A DNA stretch of 64,000 nucleotides from Clostridia bacterium UC5.1-1D2 (GCA_001304855.1 BBZN01000002.1:157456-221455), one strand, 5' to 3'. Positions 40,811 through 52,097 are shown, numbered from the stretch's first letter. A program made the numbers and translations. Notes: generated by a model not told the origin, from the letters alone.

Positions 40811-42511
40811 ATGAAGCAAAAAGGTAGCGGTCCGGCGTCGGTGCCCAGGCTGTTCGGGTTGATGGCTGTGATGGTGGCTGTTCTGACTGTGTTTTTAGGA
40901 TTTGACAGCCTCTCAGGGTGGTGCGTTTTCAGTCTTCCCAGGTGACGGCTCTGAACCATGGCTGGGTCTATGAGACTGCACAGGGAACGGCAGCGTGTAC
41001 CGCGCCGGTCCTTGTAGATTCCGGCACAGAGGCGGTGGTTTTTAGAAACCGCATTCCCCGGGAGATAAGGGACGGCGCAGCCATTTATTTTGAGACAATG
41101 TATCAGGCTGTGGAGGTGAAAATCGGAGGGACCAGGCTGTACGACTATGGAATTGAAAATAAGCCCTATCTGGGGAAAATGCTGGGTAATACCTCCGTTC
41201 TTCTGCCAATTCCCGAAGGAGCCCAGGGACAGGAACTTGAAATTGTACTGAAAAGCCCTTTTAACCAGAGCAAGGCCTATCTTTCCTCCGTATCAATGGG
41301 AGAGCCCGGCAGTATTCTTCTGGATGTGCTCTCCGGGGAACTGGGAAAAATAATTTTTATCATATTTATGTACTTTACAGCGGCTGCTATTCTTCTTTGC
41401 AATTGGGGACTGAGAAGAAGAGGGCCGCTGAGAATCAGCGGCAGCTGGTATATGAGCGCTTTTATCGTTATGACGGCCACCTGGATGGTGACAGACTCCC
41501 ATATGATACAGTTTTTCACAGACCGGGTGGAGGCCGTTACGGTCCTGTCATTTTCCACTTTTATGCTGCTGCCTGTACCGCTTTTCATGATGCTGGGGGC
41601 TCTTGCGGTGAACACCAACACAAAGAAGCTTCTGGAACGGTTTGCGGCAGGTTTTATGGTTATTTACGGATTGGCCCTCCTCCTGTACCTGACGGGAACA
41701 CTGGACTTCTTCTATACGGTGCGGGCCACCCACCTGCTTCTGGCAGCAGGCATTGTTGCGGGGGTTGGAAGCTTTGGGCGGGATGCCGGGGAACAGAAGA
41801 ATTTCCAGCACAACGTGGTGATGATTGCTGTGGTATGCCTTGCGGTTTTCGGAGGGCTGGCCCTTATTATTTTTTATCTGAGGCCCGATTATGACAGGAC
41901 CCAGCTTTTTCAGCAGGGGGTACTGCTGTTCATTTTGCTGATGCTCTTCGCCATCGGCCACAGGGTGGTTGTGATCGCAGAGGAAAACCTGCATACGGCT
42001 TATTACAGGGACATGGCCTATAAGGACCCGCTGACCCGCCTCTTTAACCGGAACGGACTGAAGGCCCATGTGGGACGGCTCTTTGACGGAGTCGAACGGA
42101 GGAAACGGGAGGTGGCCGTTCTTATGATGGATGTGGATTTTTCAAGCATTACAATGATACATACGGCCATATTGCCGGAGATCGGTGTCTTACGGCAATT
42201 GCGCAGATCCTTTCCGAAACCCTGCGGAAAAAGAATGACGGAGCCTGCAGGTACGGAGGAGAGGAGTTTCTCATATTTCTGTATGGAACGGATCGGAACG
42301 GCGCTGTGAGGGCAGGGGAACGGATCCGCAGTATCGTGGAAGCCATGGAACTGGCGGCCGAGGACGGATCGGGCCAGACCAGGGTTACAGTCAGCATCGG
42401 AATCGCCAGCGGCAAGGTTGCTCCTGGCCGGAGGTGGAGCAGCTTACGGCGGAGGCCGACCGTCAGCTTTATAAAGCCAAGGAAGGGGGAAGAAACCGTC
42501 TCTCTTATTGA
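40811..42511 (+). CDS. Membrane-anchored GGDEF diguanylate cyclase
   Basis: About 566 residues. One N-terminal membrane helix (FGLMAVMVAVLTVFLGF), an extracytoplasmic beta-rich sensor (about residues 40-170), seven hydrophobic helices (about 180-390) and a C-terminal GGDEF domain. This is the 7TMR-DISM-like layout. The catalytic motif is YGGEEFLIF and DPLTRLFNRNGL starts the domain, so cyclic di-GMP synthesis is likely. Frame breaks lie near 40915, 42140 and 42425. The start was set at 40811 for its AGGGGG site; a start at 40805 is possible. The end GRNRLSY is the usual GGDEF terminus. It precedes the molybdopterin oxidoreductase by 73 bases. Confidence 0.83.
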
Positions 42512-42584
42512 GTATTTACGGCAAGGCCGGATTTCCTCTGGTTAAGACCATTAAAAAACAGAAAACAAAAAAGGAGAGCCTTCT

Positions 42585-44593
42585 ATGGCATATGTTCAGA
42601 AAACCATCTGTCCCTACGACTGCCCCACGTCCTGCGGACTGCTGGCAGAGACAGACGGAATACGGATTATAAGTATGAAGGGAGATCCGGATCACCCGGC
42701 GTCCAGGGGCCTTATCTGCAGGAAAATGCAGCGGTATGAGAGGTCCGTCCACCATCCCCATCGGATTCTCACGCCGCTGAAGCGGACGGGCGGGAAGGGA
42801 GAAGGAAAATTCACTCCCATATCCTGGGAGGAGGCAGTTGCAGAGATAAGCGGACGGTGGAAGGTGTTACTGGAGGAGGAGGGAGGAGATTCCATCCTGC
42901 CATTTTACTACTCCGGCGTCATGAGTGTGATCCAGAGAAAATGCGGGGACGCATTTTTTAACAGAATGGGGGCCTGTGATCTGGTGCGGACTCTGTGCTC
43001 CTCTGCAAAAGGAGCAGGCTATGAATCTGTTATGGGCAGGACCGGATGCCTGGATCCCAGAGAGTTAAGCCACAGCGACTTCTTTCTGGTGTGGGGAAGC
43101 AACATGAAGGCTACCCGGCTTCAGACCATGCCAATCCTCAGGGAGGCCGGAAAACAGGGGAAAAGAGCGGTGCTGATAGAGGTCTGCGCCAGGGATATGG
43201 CGCCCTTCTGCAATGAGACGCTGCTGCTTAAGCCGGGCACAGACGGAGCCCTGGCCCTGGCCCTTATGCATGTGCTGGCGCGGGACGGTTTTGCAGATGA
43301 GGCATTTCTCAGGAAATACGGAGAAGGCTACGACGCGTTTAAAGAAACGCTGCCTTCCTATACCCCTTCCTGGCCCAGGAGATAACAGGAATACCGGCGG
43401 AAAAGATAGAGGCCCTGGCTGCAGAGTACGGGGAGGCCAAAGCGCCTGCAATTATTCTCGGCAGCGGCCCCTCCCGTCACGGAAACGGCGGCATGACGGT
43501 GCGGCTGATCACCATACTCTCAACCTTCACAGGCGCTGGAGCCGTCCGGGGGGAGGGCTCTGCGGGTGTAATCCCACAGCAGGAGCCTATGTGGACAGTA
43601 CGCTGGTTACAAGGCCGGATTTCAGAAAGGTTCCCGGCCGAAAGGTAAATATCAATGAGCTGGCCTGTGCCTCAACGGCAGGGAGGGAGAAGCGCCTGTT
43701 AAAAGCCTGTTTGTATACGGAGGCAATCCGGTGGCCTCAGTGTGCAGCCAGAGGGAGATTGTAAGGGGGCTTCTCAGGCCGGATTTGTTTACAATCGTCC
43801 ATGAGCGGTTTATGACGGATACGGCCAGGTATGCGGATATTGTGCTGCCTGCCGCCTTTTCGGTAGAACAGACAGACTGCTATACTGCTTACGGGTACTG
43901 TACCTTTGGAACTGCAAGAAAGATAATTCCTGCCCCCGGACAGTGCAAAAGCAATTGGGATATGTTTCGGATGCTGGCGGAAGCGATGGGATATGGGGAG
44001 ACATATTTCCGGCAGACACAGGAGGAGATGCTGCAGACCATTCTCGACCGCCCTCTGGAGGGCCTGGCGGGAATTTCCGAAAAAGAGAAACGAACGCTGG
44101 AGGAGGGAGGCGTTATTTCCCTTCCCTATGCCGACCATCTTCTCTTTAAAACTGACAGGGGAATGTTTAAAATTACAGATGAAACTTTAAATGAGCCTAT
44201 GCCCAGGTATATAGAGAACAACGGCGGGGAATTCCCGCTGAGACTGGTGGCAGTTCCGGACAATTATACGTTGAATTCCATCTTCCTGGAGCGGGAGGAC
44301 CTGACAGACAAGAAAGGCCTATGACACTGTTTCTTCACCCGGAGGACGGGGCGATCCGCGGAATCTGCAGCGGAGACAGGATAATTGCATTTAATGAACT
44401 GGCAGAAGTGGAGTTTCAGGCAGAGCTGACGGAGCTTGTTGCAAAGGGCGCCGTGGCAGCCCAGGGAGTCTTTGCCTGCGCCTCCTCAAAAAACGGCTGG
44501 CTTGTGAACGCCCTCCATCATCAGCGTCTTTCTGATATGGGAGCCGCTACCACATTGAACGACAATACCATTGACGTGAAGAAATGTGTATAA
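42585..44593 (+). CDS. Molybdopterin oxidoreductase (DMSO reductase superfamily)
   Basis: About 669 residues. The N-terminus has a [4Fe-4S] motif CPYDCPTSC with the fourth Cys in GLICRK (about residue 46), followed by pterin-binding regions around FLVWGSNMKATR, PGTDGALALALMH and FGTARKIIPAPG. The C-terminal domain (LNDNTIDVKKCV at the end) is the molydopterin dinucleotide-binding fold. No twin-arginine signal is present, so the enzyme is cytoplasmic. Several frame breaks lie between 43370 and 43745, and one near 44322. No electron-transfer subunit or cofactor gene is adjacent, and the substrate is unknown. Confidence 0.85.
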
Positions 44594-44655
44594 AATTTCC
44601 TGCTTTTGTAAATAATATCATTGGACATAAGAAATAAGAGTAGGAGGTTATATCC

Positions 44656-44862
44656 ATGGGAAATAAAGCATTGGACTGTACGGCCCTCACAGTGAGCCTC
44701 ATTGGCGCCGTTAACTGGGGACTGGTAGGATTCTTTAATTTTAACCTGGTTTCGTGGCTCTTCGGATCCGCATCCTGGATTACCAGAATTATTTATGCCC
44801 TGGTTGGATTGTGCGGCCTGTATCTGATTACATTTTATTCACGTACAGGAAGTGACGTATAA
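44656..44862 (+). CDS. DUF378 membrane protein
   Basis: A 68-residue intact protein with two membrane helices, LTVSLIGAVNWGLVGFF and ITRIIYALVGLCGLYLI, and the DUF378 signature GAVNWGLVG. The family is of unknown function. GTAGGAGG precedes the ATG, and a terminator follows 18 bases after the stop. It appears to stand alone. Confidence 0.88.
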   Translation: MGNKALDCTALTVSLIGAVNWGLVGFFNFNLVSWLFGSASWITRIIYALVGLCGLYLITFYSRTGSDV

Positions 44863-44880
44863 GAGCCAAACTGCGCGAAC

Positions 44881-44929
44881 AAGGACCTGACAGCGCCCGG
44901 GATGCCGGGAGGGCAGGTCCTTGTTTTTT
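44881..44929 (+). terminator. Intrinsic terminator
   Basis: AAGGACCTG (44881-44889) pairs with CAGGTCCTT (44914-44922), followed by GTTTTTT. An inner GC-rich stem extends the hairpin. It ends the DUF378 unit. Confidence 0.85.
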
Positions 44930-45060
44930 GTAGTTGTGAAAATAATAACAAATCTTAACGGGAAATTCACAATGTTTGGCAAAATGTACAAAAAATCTCT
45001 TTGCTAAATGGCGGTTTATCAGTTATTATAGAAAGAGATGCTGTCAGGAGGAAGATTTAT

Positions 45061-46359
45061 ATGAAACATCTGGAGAATTTCCACGAATTGAAATCTCTGA
45101 CCAGAAAACAGAAGTTTTTTCTGCTGTCACTGATTCCAATTTATTTTATTGTCATTGGACTGGTGGTTCAGCCCATACAGGAAATTATCCCCGGGATTGT
45201 AACCATTATCAGAGAGCCGGATTTTCTCATCACCGATTACTTTGTAGTGGGAGGGGTGGGGGCGGCTTTGATCAATGCGGGTGTGCTCACCCTTATGAGC
45301 ATTGGAATCATTTATTTTATGGGCATGGACATGGATGGACATACCATTACTTCCAGCTGCCTTATGTTCGGCTTTTCTTTGTTTGGCAAGAACCTGCTCA
45401 ATATATGGGCGATTCTGGCCGGGGTGTTTCTATACGCCCGCTATCACAAGACTTCCATGCGGAGATACATCTATATTGGTTTGTACGGAACCAGCCTTTC
45501 ACCGATTATCACTCAAATGATGCAGGTGGGAAGCGGGCCCTTTCCTTTCCGCCTGCTGATGACAATCGCGGTGGGACTGGTTATCGGCTTTGTGCTTCCG
45601 CCCCTGTCCACCCATGTCCATTATGCGCACAAGGGGTATTCCTTGTATAATGTGGGCTTTGCGGCAGGAATTATTGCTACGGTAATTATCTCCATTACGA
45701 AATCCTTTGGAGTGGAGGTGGAGTCCCGCCTTATCTGGTCCACAGGCCATAACCGGATGTTTACTGTCCTGCTGACCATTCTTTTCGGGAGCATGGTCAT
45801 ACTCGGAGTGGCTGTGCGGGGAAAAGGGATTATTGAATCCTATATAAGAATTCTCAAATCCTACGGCATAGGCGGAACCGACTATCTCAGAGATGAGGGA
45901 GGCGCCACCACTGTGTTCAATATGGGCGTCAACGGAATGTTTGCCACCTATTTTGCCCTGGCAGTGGGAGGCGACCTTAACGGTCCCACTATCTGCGGAA
46001 TTTTTACCGTTGTCGGCTTTGCCTCCACAGGCAAGCATCTGAGGAATATTGCCCCCATTATGGTGGGGGTATATCTGGCCAGCTTCACAAAGACCTGGAA
46101 CATATCGGATCCGTCTCCTATGCTGGCTCTTCTGTTTTCCACAACCCTCGCGCCTGTAGCGGGAGAGTTCGGCGTGCTGGCCGGTTTGGTAGCCGGTTTC
46201 CTTCATTCTTCCGTAGCCCTGAACGTAGGTATTGTATATGGCGGAATGAATCTGTATAACAACGGCTTTGCCGGAGGAATCGTAGCAATCTTTATGGTTC
46301 CTGTGATGCAGTCTATCCGGGACCGCAGGGCCAGAGCCAGAGGCGGGCTGTCTCTGTAG
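45061..46359 (+). CDS. DUF1576 integral membrane protein
   Basis: A 432-residue intact, very hydrophobic protein with about eleven membrane helices, recognised as DUF1576. It has two repeat-like halves with glycine-rich segments (SSCLMFGFSLFGKNLLN in the first, GPTICGIFTVVGFASTGKHLRN in the second) and NVGFAAG / NNGFAGG near the ends of the halves. This suggests an internal duplication as in transporters. No function is established. The ATG at 45061 was chosen for the AGGAGGAAG site; an upstream reading to 45001 lacks one. Confidence 0.8.
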   Translation: MKHLENFHELKSLTRKQKFFLLSLIPIYFIVIGLVVQPIQEIIPGIVTIIREPDFLITDYFVVGGVGAALINAGVLTLMSIGIIYFMGMDMDGHTITSSCLMFGFSLFGKNLLNIWAILAGVFLYARYHKTSMRRYIYIGLYGTSLSPIITQMMQVGSGPFPFRLLMTIAVGLVIGFVLPPLSTHVHYAHKGYSLYNVGFAAGIIATVIISITKSFGVEVESRLIWSTGHNRMFTVLLTILFGSMVILGVAVRGKGIIESYIRILKSYGIGGTDYLRDEGGATTVFNMGVNGMFATYFALAVGGDLNGPTICGIFTVVGFASTGKHLRNIAPIMVGVYLASFTKTWNISDPSPMLALLFSTTLAPVAGEFGVLAGLVAGFLHSSVALNVGIVYGGMNLYNNGFAGGIVAIFMVPVMQSIRDRRARARGGLSL

Positions 46360-46377
46360 CCTTCGGATATGCCGGTC

Positions 46378-46683
46378 TTATAAAAACAGTTCCAGAAAAA
46401 ACACGGCTGCGCAGGCTGCAAGAGATACCTGAAACAAACTTTTGCCCTTGTAAGCCAATAGTACGGCTACCGCCAGCGCTGCAACGCCCGACCCGACGGA
46501 TCCTGTGGCATGGATGATGGCGGGAAAGGTCATAACCGACAAGGTAACATAGGGTACATAGTACAAAAATGATTTGATGTAAACATTTTTGATTTCCTTC
46601 TGTATGAGCGTAAGGGGCAGAAGGCGGATCAGGTAGGTTACCCCTGCCATGACCAGTATGTAAAGAGAGACGTTAGAATTCAT
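46378..46683 (-). CDS. azlD: AzlD family branched-chain amino acid export protein
   Basis: A 101-residue intact membrane protein with three or four helices (YILVMAGVTYLIRLLPLTL, ALAVAVLLAYKGKSLF). AzlD partners AzlC to export branched-chain amino acids or their analogues. The ATG lies inside the 3' end of azlC (11-base overlap). It converges with the DUF1576 gene, 18 bases between stops. Confidence 0.87.
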   Translation of the reverse strand: MNSNVSLYILVMAGVTYLIRLLPLTLIQKEIKNVYIKSFLYYVPYVTLSVMTFPAIIHATGSVGSGVAALAVAVLLAYKGKSLFQVSLAACAAVFFLELFL

Positions 46684-47406
46684 CGCAGGGTTCCTCCTGG
46701 TGTTTGTTATCTTCTACAGGGAACAGCGCTGCTGCGATCCCTGCAATGACGATGGTCAGTATTATAATCTTAAAACCGGAAGATATCCGGCTCAGGCCTG
46801 GCAGGAGCGTGAACATATAGCTAAACGCCATAGAGGCCAGTATTACCCCTGTGAGCACTTTGCTGTTCTTGGCGGGAGGTATCACCACTGCCAGAAACAT
46901 TCCGTATAAAGCTACATTCAGGCGCTTAAAAGCCTTGCAGGCAGAAGGCCTCCGGAGACGGCTCCTAAAAGTGTGCCAAGGGTCCAGCCCGGCACTGCCA
47001 CGCAGATGAGCCCGTAGCTGTAGAAAGGACTTAAACTGCCCTGCCTGCACACGGATACGCCGAATATCTCGTCCGTAACCCCGTAGGCAATGAAGAAACG
47101 GTGGAAAAACGGTGTTTTTCCGGTAATCTTCTGGGACAGGGAGCAGGACATAAGGCAGTAGCGCAGATTGATGATAAGCTGTGCCGCGGCCATCTCCAGA
47201 TAAGGAGCTCCTGCCTGGATAATATCCAGAGCCGCAAATTGCCCTGCGCTGGTGAGATTGGTAAAAGACATGATAACCGACTGCCAGGTGGTAAGTCCCA
47301 TCCCCTTTGCCATAATTCCAAATGTAAAGGAAACGGCAAGATAACCCAGCCCGATGGGTACGCCGTCTTTTAAACCCCATATGAATTGTGATCTGTTTTC
47401 CTTCAT
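46673..47406 (-). CDS. azlC: AzlC family branched-chain amino acid exporter
   Basis: About 244 residues. The start WGLKDGVPIGLGYLAVSFTFG and FTNLTSAGQFAALDIIQAG are AzlC hallmarks, with a later helix GMFLAVVIPPAKNS. A frame break near 46925 is explained by one missing C in GCCC: the fragment ending RLLSA continues as LNVALYGMF. It overlaps azlD. An upstream leader to 47520 holds no coding region; a weak, possible family A half-repeat (GAGCGTGTAGG) lies near 47472. Confidence 0.87.
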
Positions 47407-47550
47407 AGTTACCTCGACCGGATCTTTTATCCGGATTTTAATTATAGTATGGCTATGTCCCTGAGCGTGTAGGGGAATGTGCCATTACCAATTATAGCAT
47501 GAATATTTTTTCTGTCTATCTGATTTTAATATAGAAACATCCATAAATTT

Positions 47551-47587
47551 AAATGGCAGTATGTATTCTGAATACATGCTGCCATTT
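47551..47587 (-). terminator. Near-perfect palindrome downstream of the chemoreceptor gene
   Basis: AAATGGCAGTATGTATT and AATACATGCTGCCATTT pair with one T/G mismatch around a short loop. It lies 36 bases past the chemoreceptor stop on the minus strand. Only a weak T-rich tail (AAATTTATGG) follows, so terminator function is probable but not certain. Confidence 0.55.
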
Positions 47588-47623
47588 GCAGTTCTGAAGT
47601 TTGTGATAGGTCTGTGAAAACCT

Positions 47624-49313
47624 TTAAAAATTCTCCTGAGAGCGGAGTTTAAACCTCTCTATGGCCTCCTTCAATAGTTTGGCCTGGCTGGACAGCTCTT
47701 CTGATGAAGCGCTGGATTCCTCAGCGGTAGCCAGATTGGTTTGAATTACATCGGAAATCTGGCGTATACTGTCTGTCAGCTGGAGAATGCTGTCTTTTTG
47801 CTGTAGAGAAGCATTGGCGATTTCTTCCACCATAGCAGTGGATTCTTTGGCTCCAACTTCAACAAATTCAAGGGTAGTCATGGTATCGGCCGCAAGATCT
47901 GCAGCCTGGGATACCAGGTTGAGGGTATTTTCAATGAGGGTGGTGGTATCTTTTGCAGCCTCGGAGCTTTTGGCGGCCAAATTGCGGACCTCGTCCGCCA
48001 CAACTGCAAATCCTTTTCCGGCGGCGCGGCCCTGGCAGCCTCCACAGCGGCATTCAGAGCCAGAATATTGGTCTGAAAGGAAATATCCTCGATAGCCTTG
48101 ATGATACCGCTTATCTGGTTGGAGGAACCGGATATAACATTCATCGCCTGGGAGAGCTGCTTCATCTTTTCCGTACCCTCCATCAGCTTCTCGGCGGAAT
48201 CTGTAAAGCAGGTTTTTGCACAGTCTGCGCTTCCCGATATCGCTCCTATCTGCTCCGATATGCTCTCAGCGGAAGCCGAAAGTTCCTCCACTGCGGCAGC
48301 CTGCTGCGTGGCTCCCTGGGATACGGACTGGGAGGTTGAGGCCACGTTTGTGGAATTGGCGGATACGTCCTCCGCAGTTAAATTGATACGGTAGAGAGCG
48401 CCGTTGAGGGAATCCAGTATACGGCCCAGGGATTCCTTGATGGGAAGAAACTCGCCCAGATAATTGATATCAATGGTCTGGTTCATATTTCCCTTTGCCA
48501 TCTGTGAAAGCTTGGATGCAATGTCCTGAATATATTTTTTCAACTCGGCTTTTGTGGAATAGATGGATCCCACCAGCATGCCGATTTCGCTTGTATCCGG
48601 TTCCAGATTGAAATCGGAGGAAAGGTTGCCTGACGCAATCTGGCCCATCTCGTCGCGTATTTCAATGATGGGCGCCAGCACCCGCTTTTTGGTCATCCTG
48701 TAATTGAGAATCTGAAGCAGGACTACAAGAACAAACGCCAGGGAGAAGCAGGACAGGATCACATAGCTTATGCCGATAAGCCTGTTTACTTCACCTAAAG
48801 CCCTTTGATCCAGTTTGATAAGAAAATCGGACTTAATCTGATTGATCTTGGCGATGGAGGCGCTGTATTCATCACCGTAAACATATTCGATGGCGTCGGC
48901 CCTGTTGCCGGCAGCCACATCGTTCATTGCATTCTCCTCCAGAGGAACAAGGGTGTTGGATATGCCGGACATCTCGTCTATCATCGCCTGCTCCTCAGGG
49001 TCAGACCCAGGATTTTCATATTCTCAACGCCGATATCCCGGTTTTTAAGCGTGTTAACCTCGTTCCAATAGTTATCGTAATGTTCCTGCTTGCCTGTGGC
49101 TGCATAGGCCCTCACCTCATTGGTCAGATAAGCCGAGCCGTTCATGAAACGGTTTGCATTATATGTAAGTTCAAAGCGGTTGCTGCTGGCAGTATTGATT
49201 TTACCGCTGATCCGGCTGTAACAGATAAGGCAGAAGGCCATAAACAGCAACGCCAGTATGGAGATTCCGTTCAGTAATAATAAAAGTGTGGATTGTTTCA
49301 TTCGCCTTTTCAT
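47624..49313 (-). CDS. Methyl-accepting chemotaxis protein
   Basis: About 563 residues. N-terminal membrane helix (LLLLNGISILALLFMAFCLI), extracellular four-helix-type sensor (about 35-190), second helix (SYVILSCFSLAFVLVVLLQIL), HAMP region, and a long coiled-coil signalling domain with the conserved hairpin tip: EDISFQTNILALNAAVEAARAG then GFAVVADEVRNLA. Frame breaks lie near 48025 (in the tip) and 49000. I chose the ATG at 49313 for CAGGAGGATACC upstream. A chemoreceptor implies a motile organism, though no flagellar genes are in the window. Confidence 0.92.
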
Positions 49314-49445
49314 ATGGTATCCTCCTGGGGGTGGTATTATTATTGAGGTTTTATGAAAAAACCTTTCATTTATTGTCACCTATTTATATTTCGGCACAGA
49401 TTTGATTTCAATAATGGAAAGTTTATAATCTGAAGTTAAATAAAA

Positions 49446-49477
49446 TAAAAAAAGAGTATTGCGTTGAAGCAATACTC
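49446..49477 (-). terminator. Intrinsic terminator (minus strand)
   Basis: On the minus strand GAGTATTGC pairs with GCAATACTC around TTCAAC and runs into TTTTTTTATTTTATT. It ends the ECF S-component gene, which stops at 49513. Confidence 0.85.
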
Positions 49478-49512
49478 CTGTATTCCTGCTGTTTGCAAAC
49501 CGGATGCCGGTT

Positions 49513-50041
49513 TTACCGGCATGACTCAAGCCCGCAGCGCCACAGTGAGAGGCTTGTGAAGAAGGGATAGAGGGCGCTGGATATAATCAGGCCGCTGGCG
49601 CCCTGTATAAGATTGGAAGGCACACTTGCAAGGGCGGCGCCCAGGCCGTAAAGAAAAATCTCACACAGGCAGTATCCTCCGGCTACCACCGCCATATCTA
49701 TAACGCCGCAGGCCGCTACGGCGCCGTAGACATTGGCGCCTCTCTGCATCAGGCTGTGATACAGCCTGCTTGAAAGATAAGCAACCAGGCCTTTGATGGC
49801 AAAGGTAATGGGCACATAGATAAAATATCCTCCCAGCATATCAGCCATACAGGAGCCAATACCGGCAGCCAGAAAGGCGCTTACAGGGTCCAGAAAAATG
49901 CCGCAGAGTATCACCACGCGTCGCCGGGATGTATGTACCGCCAGTGCCTGGGGTGGGAATACGGATTGACATAGTGGCTACACAGGCCAACGCTGCAAAC
50001 AGCGCCGCCATTACCAGCTTTTTTGTTGTAAAACGCTTCAT
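49513..50041 (-). CDS. ECF transporter S component
   Basis: About 176 residues, six membrane helices. KKLVMAALFAALACVATM at the start and a GGYIHPGDA motif after the first helix are typical of the PF07155 group of energy-coupling-factor substrate-binding subunits, which bind vitamins or related compounds. Frame breaks near 49925 interrupt this motif: two bases appear missing in the stretch GGTACATACATCCC...GTGGTGATA. AAGGAGGAACC precedes the ATG. The vitamin cannot be named; no riboswitch is recognised upstream, and no AT module genes are adjacent. Confidence 0.8.
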
Positions 50042-50197
50042 AAAACAGGTTCCTCCTTAAACGTAATCTTATCTTCTCTGCCTGCTCCCGGGATTTGGCA
50101 ACTCTTACTGGCTCCTACTATAACGGAAAAGTGGACTGAATAAAATATCCAGTTATAAATATTTAGACCAGTCCAGTTCTGAAGGAGAGAAAAGCTC

Positions 50198-50226
50198 TTG
50201 ACAAATAATACATCAGCATATATGGT
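50198..50226 (+). promoter_or_regulatory. Sigma-70-type promoter of the EamA exporter gene
   Basis: TTGACA (50198-50203) and TATGGT (50221-50226) with a 17-base spacer, 24 bases before the start codon. Confidence 0.65.
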
Positions 50227-50250
50227 AACATGTAAAGTGGAGGCAGCCCA

Positions 50251-51098
50251 ATGAAGATAAAAGCAAAAATACAGATAATAGCCGCAATGGCGGCTTTCGG
50301 CACTATCGGAGCATTTGTAAGATATATCCCGCTGGGGTCCGGGGAGCTGGCCTTATACAGAGCTGTAATAGCAGCGGCCGCCCTTTTCCTCTGGCAGCTG
50401 TACACCGGACAAACTATACGGTTTGGGCAGATAAAAAAAGAACTGCCTATGATTTTTATATCAGGAGCAGCCATCGGAATAAACTGGATTCTGTTTTTTG
50501 AGGCCTACCGCCATACAACCATAGCCCTGGCCACCTTAAGCTATTATTTTGCGCCTGTGATTGTCACAGCAGCCAGCCCTCTTATATTTAAGGAAACACT
50601 GCCGCCAAGGCAGGTGTTCTGCTTTGTCATGTCTACGCTGGGCCTGGCGATGGTTATAGGGGTCAGCGGGGGCGGCGGGGGCGGGGATATTCCCGGTATC
50701 CTGTTTGGCCTGGGGGCGGCTTTTTTCTATGCCTCCGTAGTTCTTTTGAACAAGAGCATCCGTAATGTACCGGGCCTGAACCGAACCTTCCTGCAGTTTA
50801 CAGGAGCTATAGCCGTTCTGGCGCCCTATGTGGCTTTGAAAGAAGGGTTCCATCTGACGGATCTGTCCGCGGCGGGAGCGGTAAATCTCCTTGTGGTGGG
50901 TATATTCCACACGGGGATCTGCTACACCATGTATTTTTCGTCTCTCCGTTATCTCAAGGGGCAGGAGGCCTCCATCCTAAGTTACATAGACCTTTGGTGG
51001 CCGTGTGCGTCTCGGTGGCCCTCCTGGGTGAGCCCATCCGTGTTATGCAGGCTTTAGGCGGCTTCATGATCCTGGGTTTACAATTCTTAATGAACTGA
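50251..51098 (+). CDS. EamA (DMT superfamily) transporter
   Basis: About 282 residues, ten membrane helices in two EamA repeats: first half with GTIGAFVRYIPLGSGELALYRAV and second with GAAFFYASVVLLNKSIR. Members export amino acids or other metabolites. A frame break near 50992 separates the last part, which reads VAVCVSVALLGEPIRVMQALGGFMILG. The ATG at 50251 has GGAGG upstream. Its 3' end overlaps the asparaginase gene tail by 12 bases (convergent). Confidence 0.87.
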
Positions 51099-52097
51099 TA
51101 CCCATAGCACATCGCGGTTGATCGTTTCATAGAACATCAGCCGTATTTTTTCCGGTTCCCTGGTCTGTCCAAGTATCCACATTATCTTTGTGACCACTGC
51201 CTCCAGCGTCATGTCATAAGCCTCCAGCAGTCCGAATTCCCGTTTGATATTTTTGCCGACTTCATAGACGGACATATTGCTGCCTTCATTGGTGACCTGG
51301 GTGGTCATAATGACTGTTTTGCCCAGGCCGGTCCATCGCGCTACTGCGCGGTAATAGTCCCTTTTTTCATAGGAAGGCAGACCTCCCACGCCAAAGGACT
51401 CCACAATGACCGCGTCGTAATGTTCCGCCATATAATCCAGGAGAGAAGCGTCCATGGAGGGAATCAGCTTCAAAAGCCCTACGTTGGAATTCATCTGGTG
51501 ATAGAATTTAACCTCTTTTTTATCCCTGTCCTTATCATCCAGATAAAAAATTACGTGATCGTCCTGTATAATGGCCACATTGGGAAAATTGATGCTGGAA
51601 AATGCATTATAGCTTTTGGTCCTCTCTTTTTTCCCCCTGGTTCCGGCAATGGCTTTGCCGTCAAAGACAATATTCACATCGTGGGCTTTGTGGCAGGAGG
51701 CAAAACGCAGGCTGTCCGAAAGGTTGGTCCTGGCGTCGGTGTTTTCCATGTCAATGGGCTTTTGTGAACCGGTGATGACAATGGGCTTGGGAGAGTTTTG
51801 AATCAGATAGGAGAGCGCCGCCGCCGTATAGGCCATGGTGTCTGTGCCGTGAGTGACCACAAAACCGTCGTATCTGTCATAGGCTTTCTCAATGGCGGCC
51901 GCGATGGCCAGCCAGTGGGAAGGCTGAATGTTGGTGCTGTCTATGTTGAAAAGCTGCTCTGTAGCGATCTCGCAAAATTCCCTGCTGCCCGGCACATAGG
52001 ACAGGATTTCCCTGGACGTGATAACCGGCTTCAGGCCGTTTTCCGTACGCTTGCAGGCGATGGTTCCGCCGGTTCCAAGCATGAGTATGCGCTTCAT
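51087..52097 (-). CDS. ansA: L-asparaginase (type I)
   Basis: A 336-residue intact enzyme hydrolysing L-asparagine to aspartate and ammonia. The two catalytic Thr motifs are MLGTGGTIACK (residue about 12) and VVTHGTDTMAYTAAAL (about 85); the Lys and Asp partners fall in GSQKPIDMENTDARTNL. There is no signal peptide, so it is the cytoplasmic type. The start is preceded by GAGGAAACACAGG. It converges with the EamA gene. Confidence 0.93.
   Translation of the reverse strand: MKRILMLGTGGTIACKRTENGLKPVITSREILSYVPGSREFCEIATEQLFNIDSTNIQPSHWLAIAAAIEKAYDRYDGFVVTHGTDTMAYTAAALSYLIQNSPKPIVITGSQKPIDMENTDARTNLSDSLRFASCHKAHDVNIVFDGKAIAGTRGKKERTKSYNAFSSINFPNVAIIQDDHVIFYLDDKDRDKKEVKFYHQMNSNVGLLKLIPSMDASLLDYMAEHYDAVIVESFGVGGLPSYEKRDYYRAVARWTGLGKTVIMTTQVTNEGSNMSVYEVGKNIKREFGLLEAYDMTLEAVVTKIMWILGQTREPEKIRLMFYETINRDVLWVSVH

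Noticed and set aside
40993..41010. A match to family B sequence (ACCGCGCCGGTCC) near 40997
   Set aside because: It is a short match inside the coding region of the diguanylate cyclase, without the flanking hairpins; likely chance.
47465..47500. Possible sixth family A copy (GAGCGTGTAGGGG) upstream of azlC
   Set aside because: Only the first eight bases agree well and no inverted partner is found; mentioned under azlC but not listed as a repeat.
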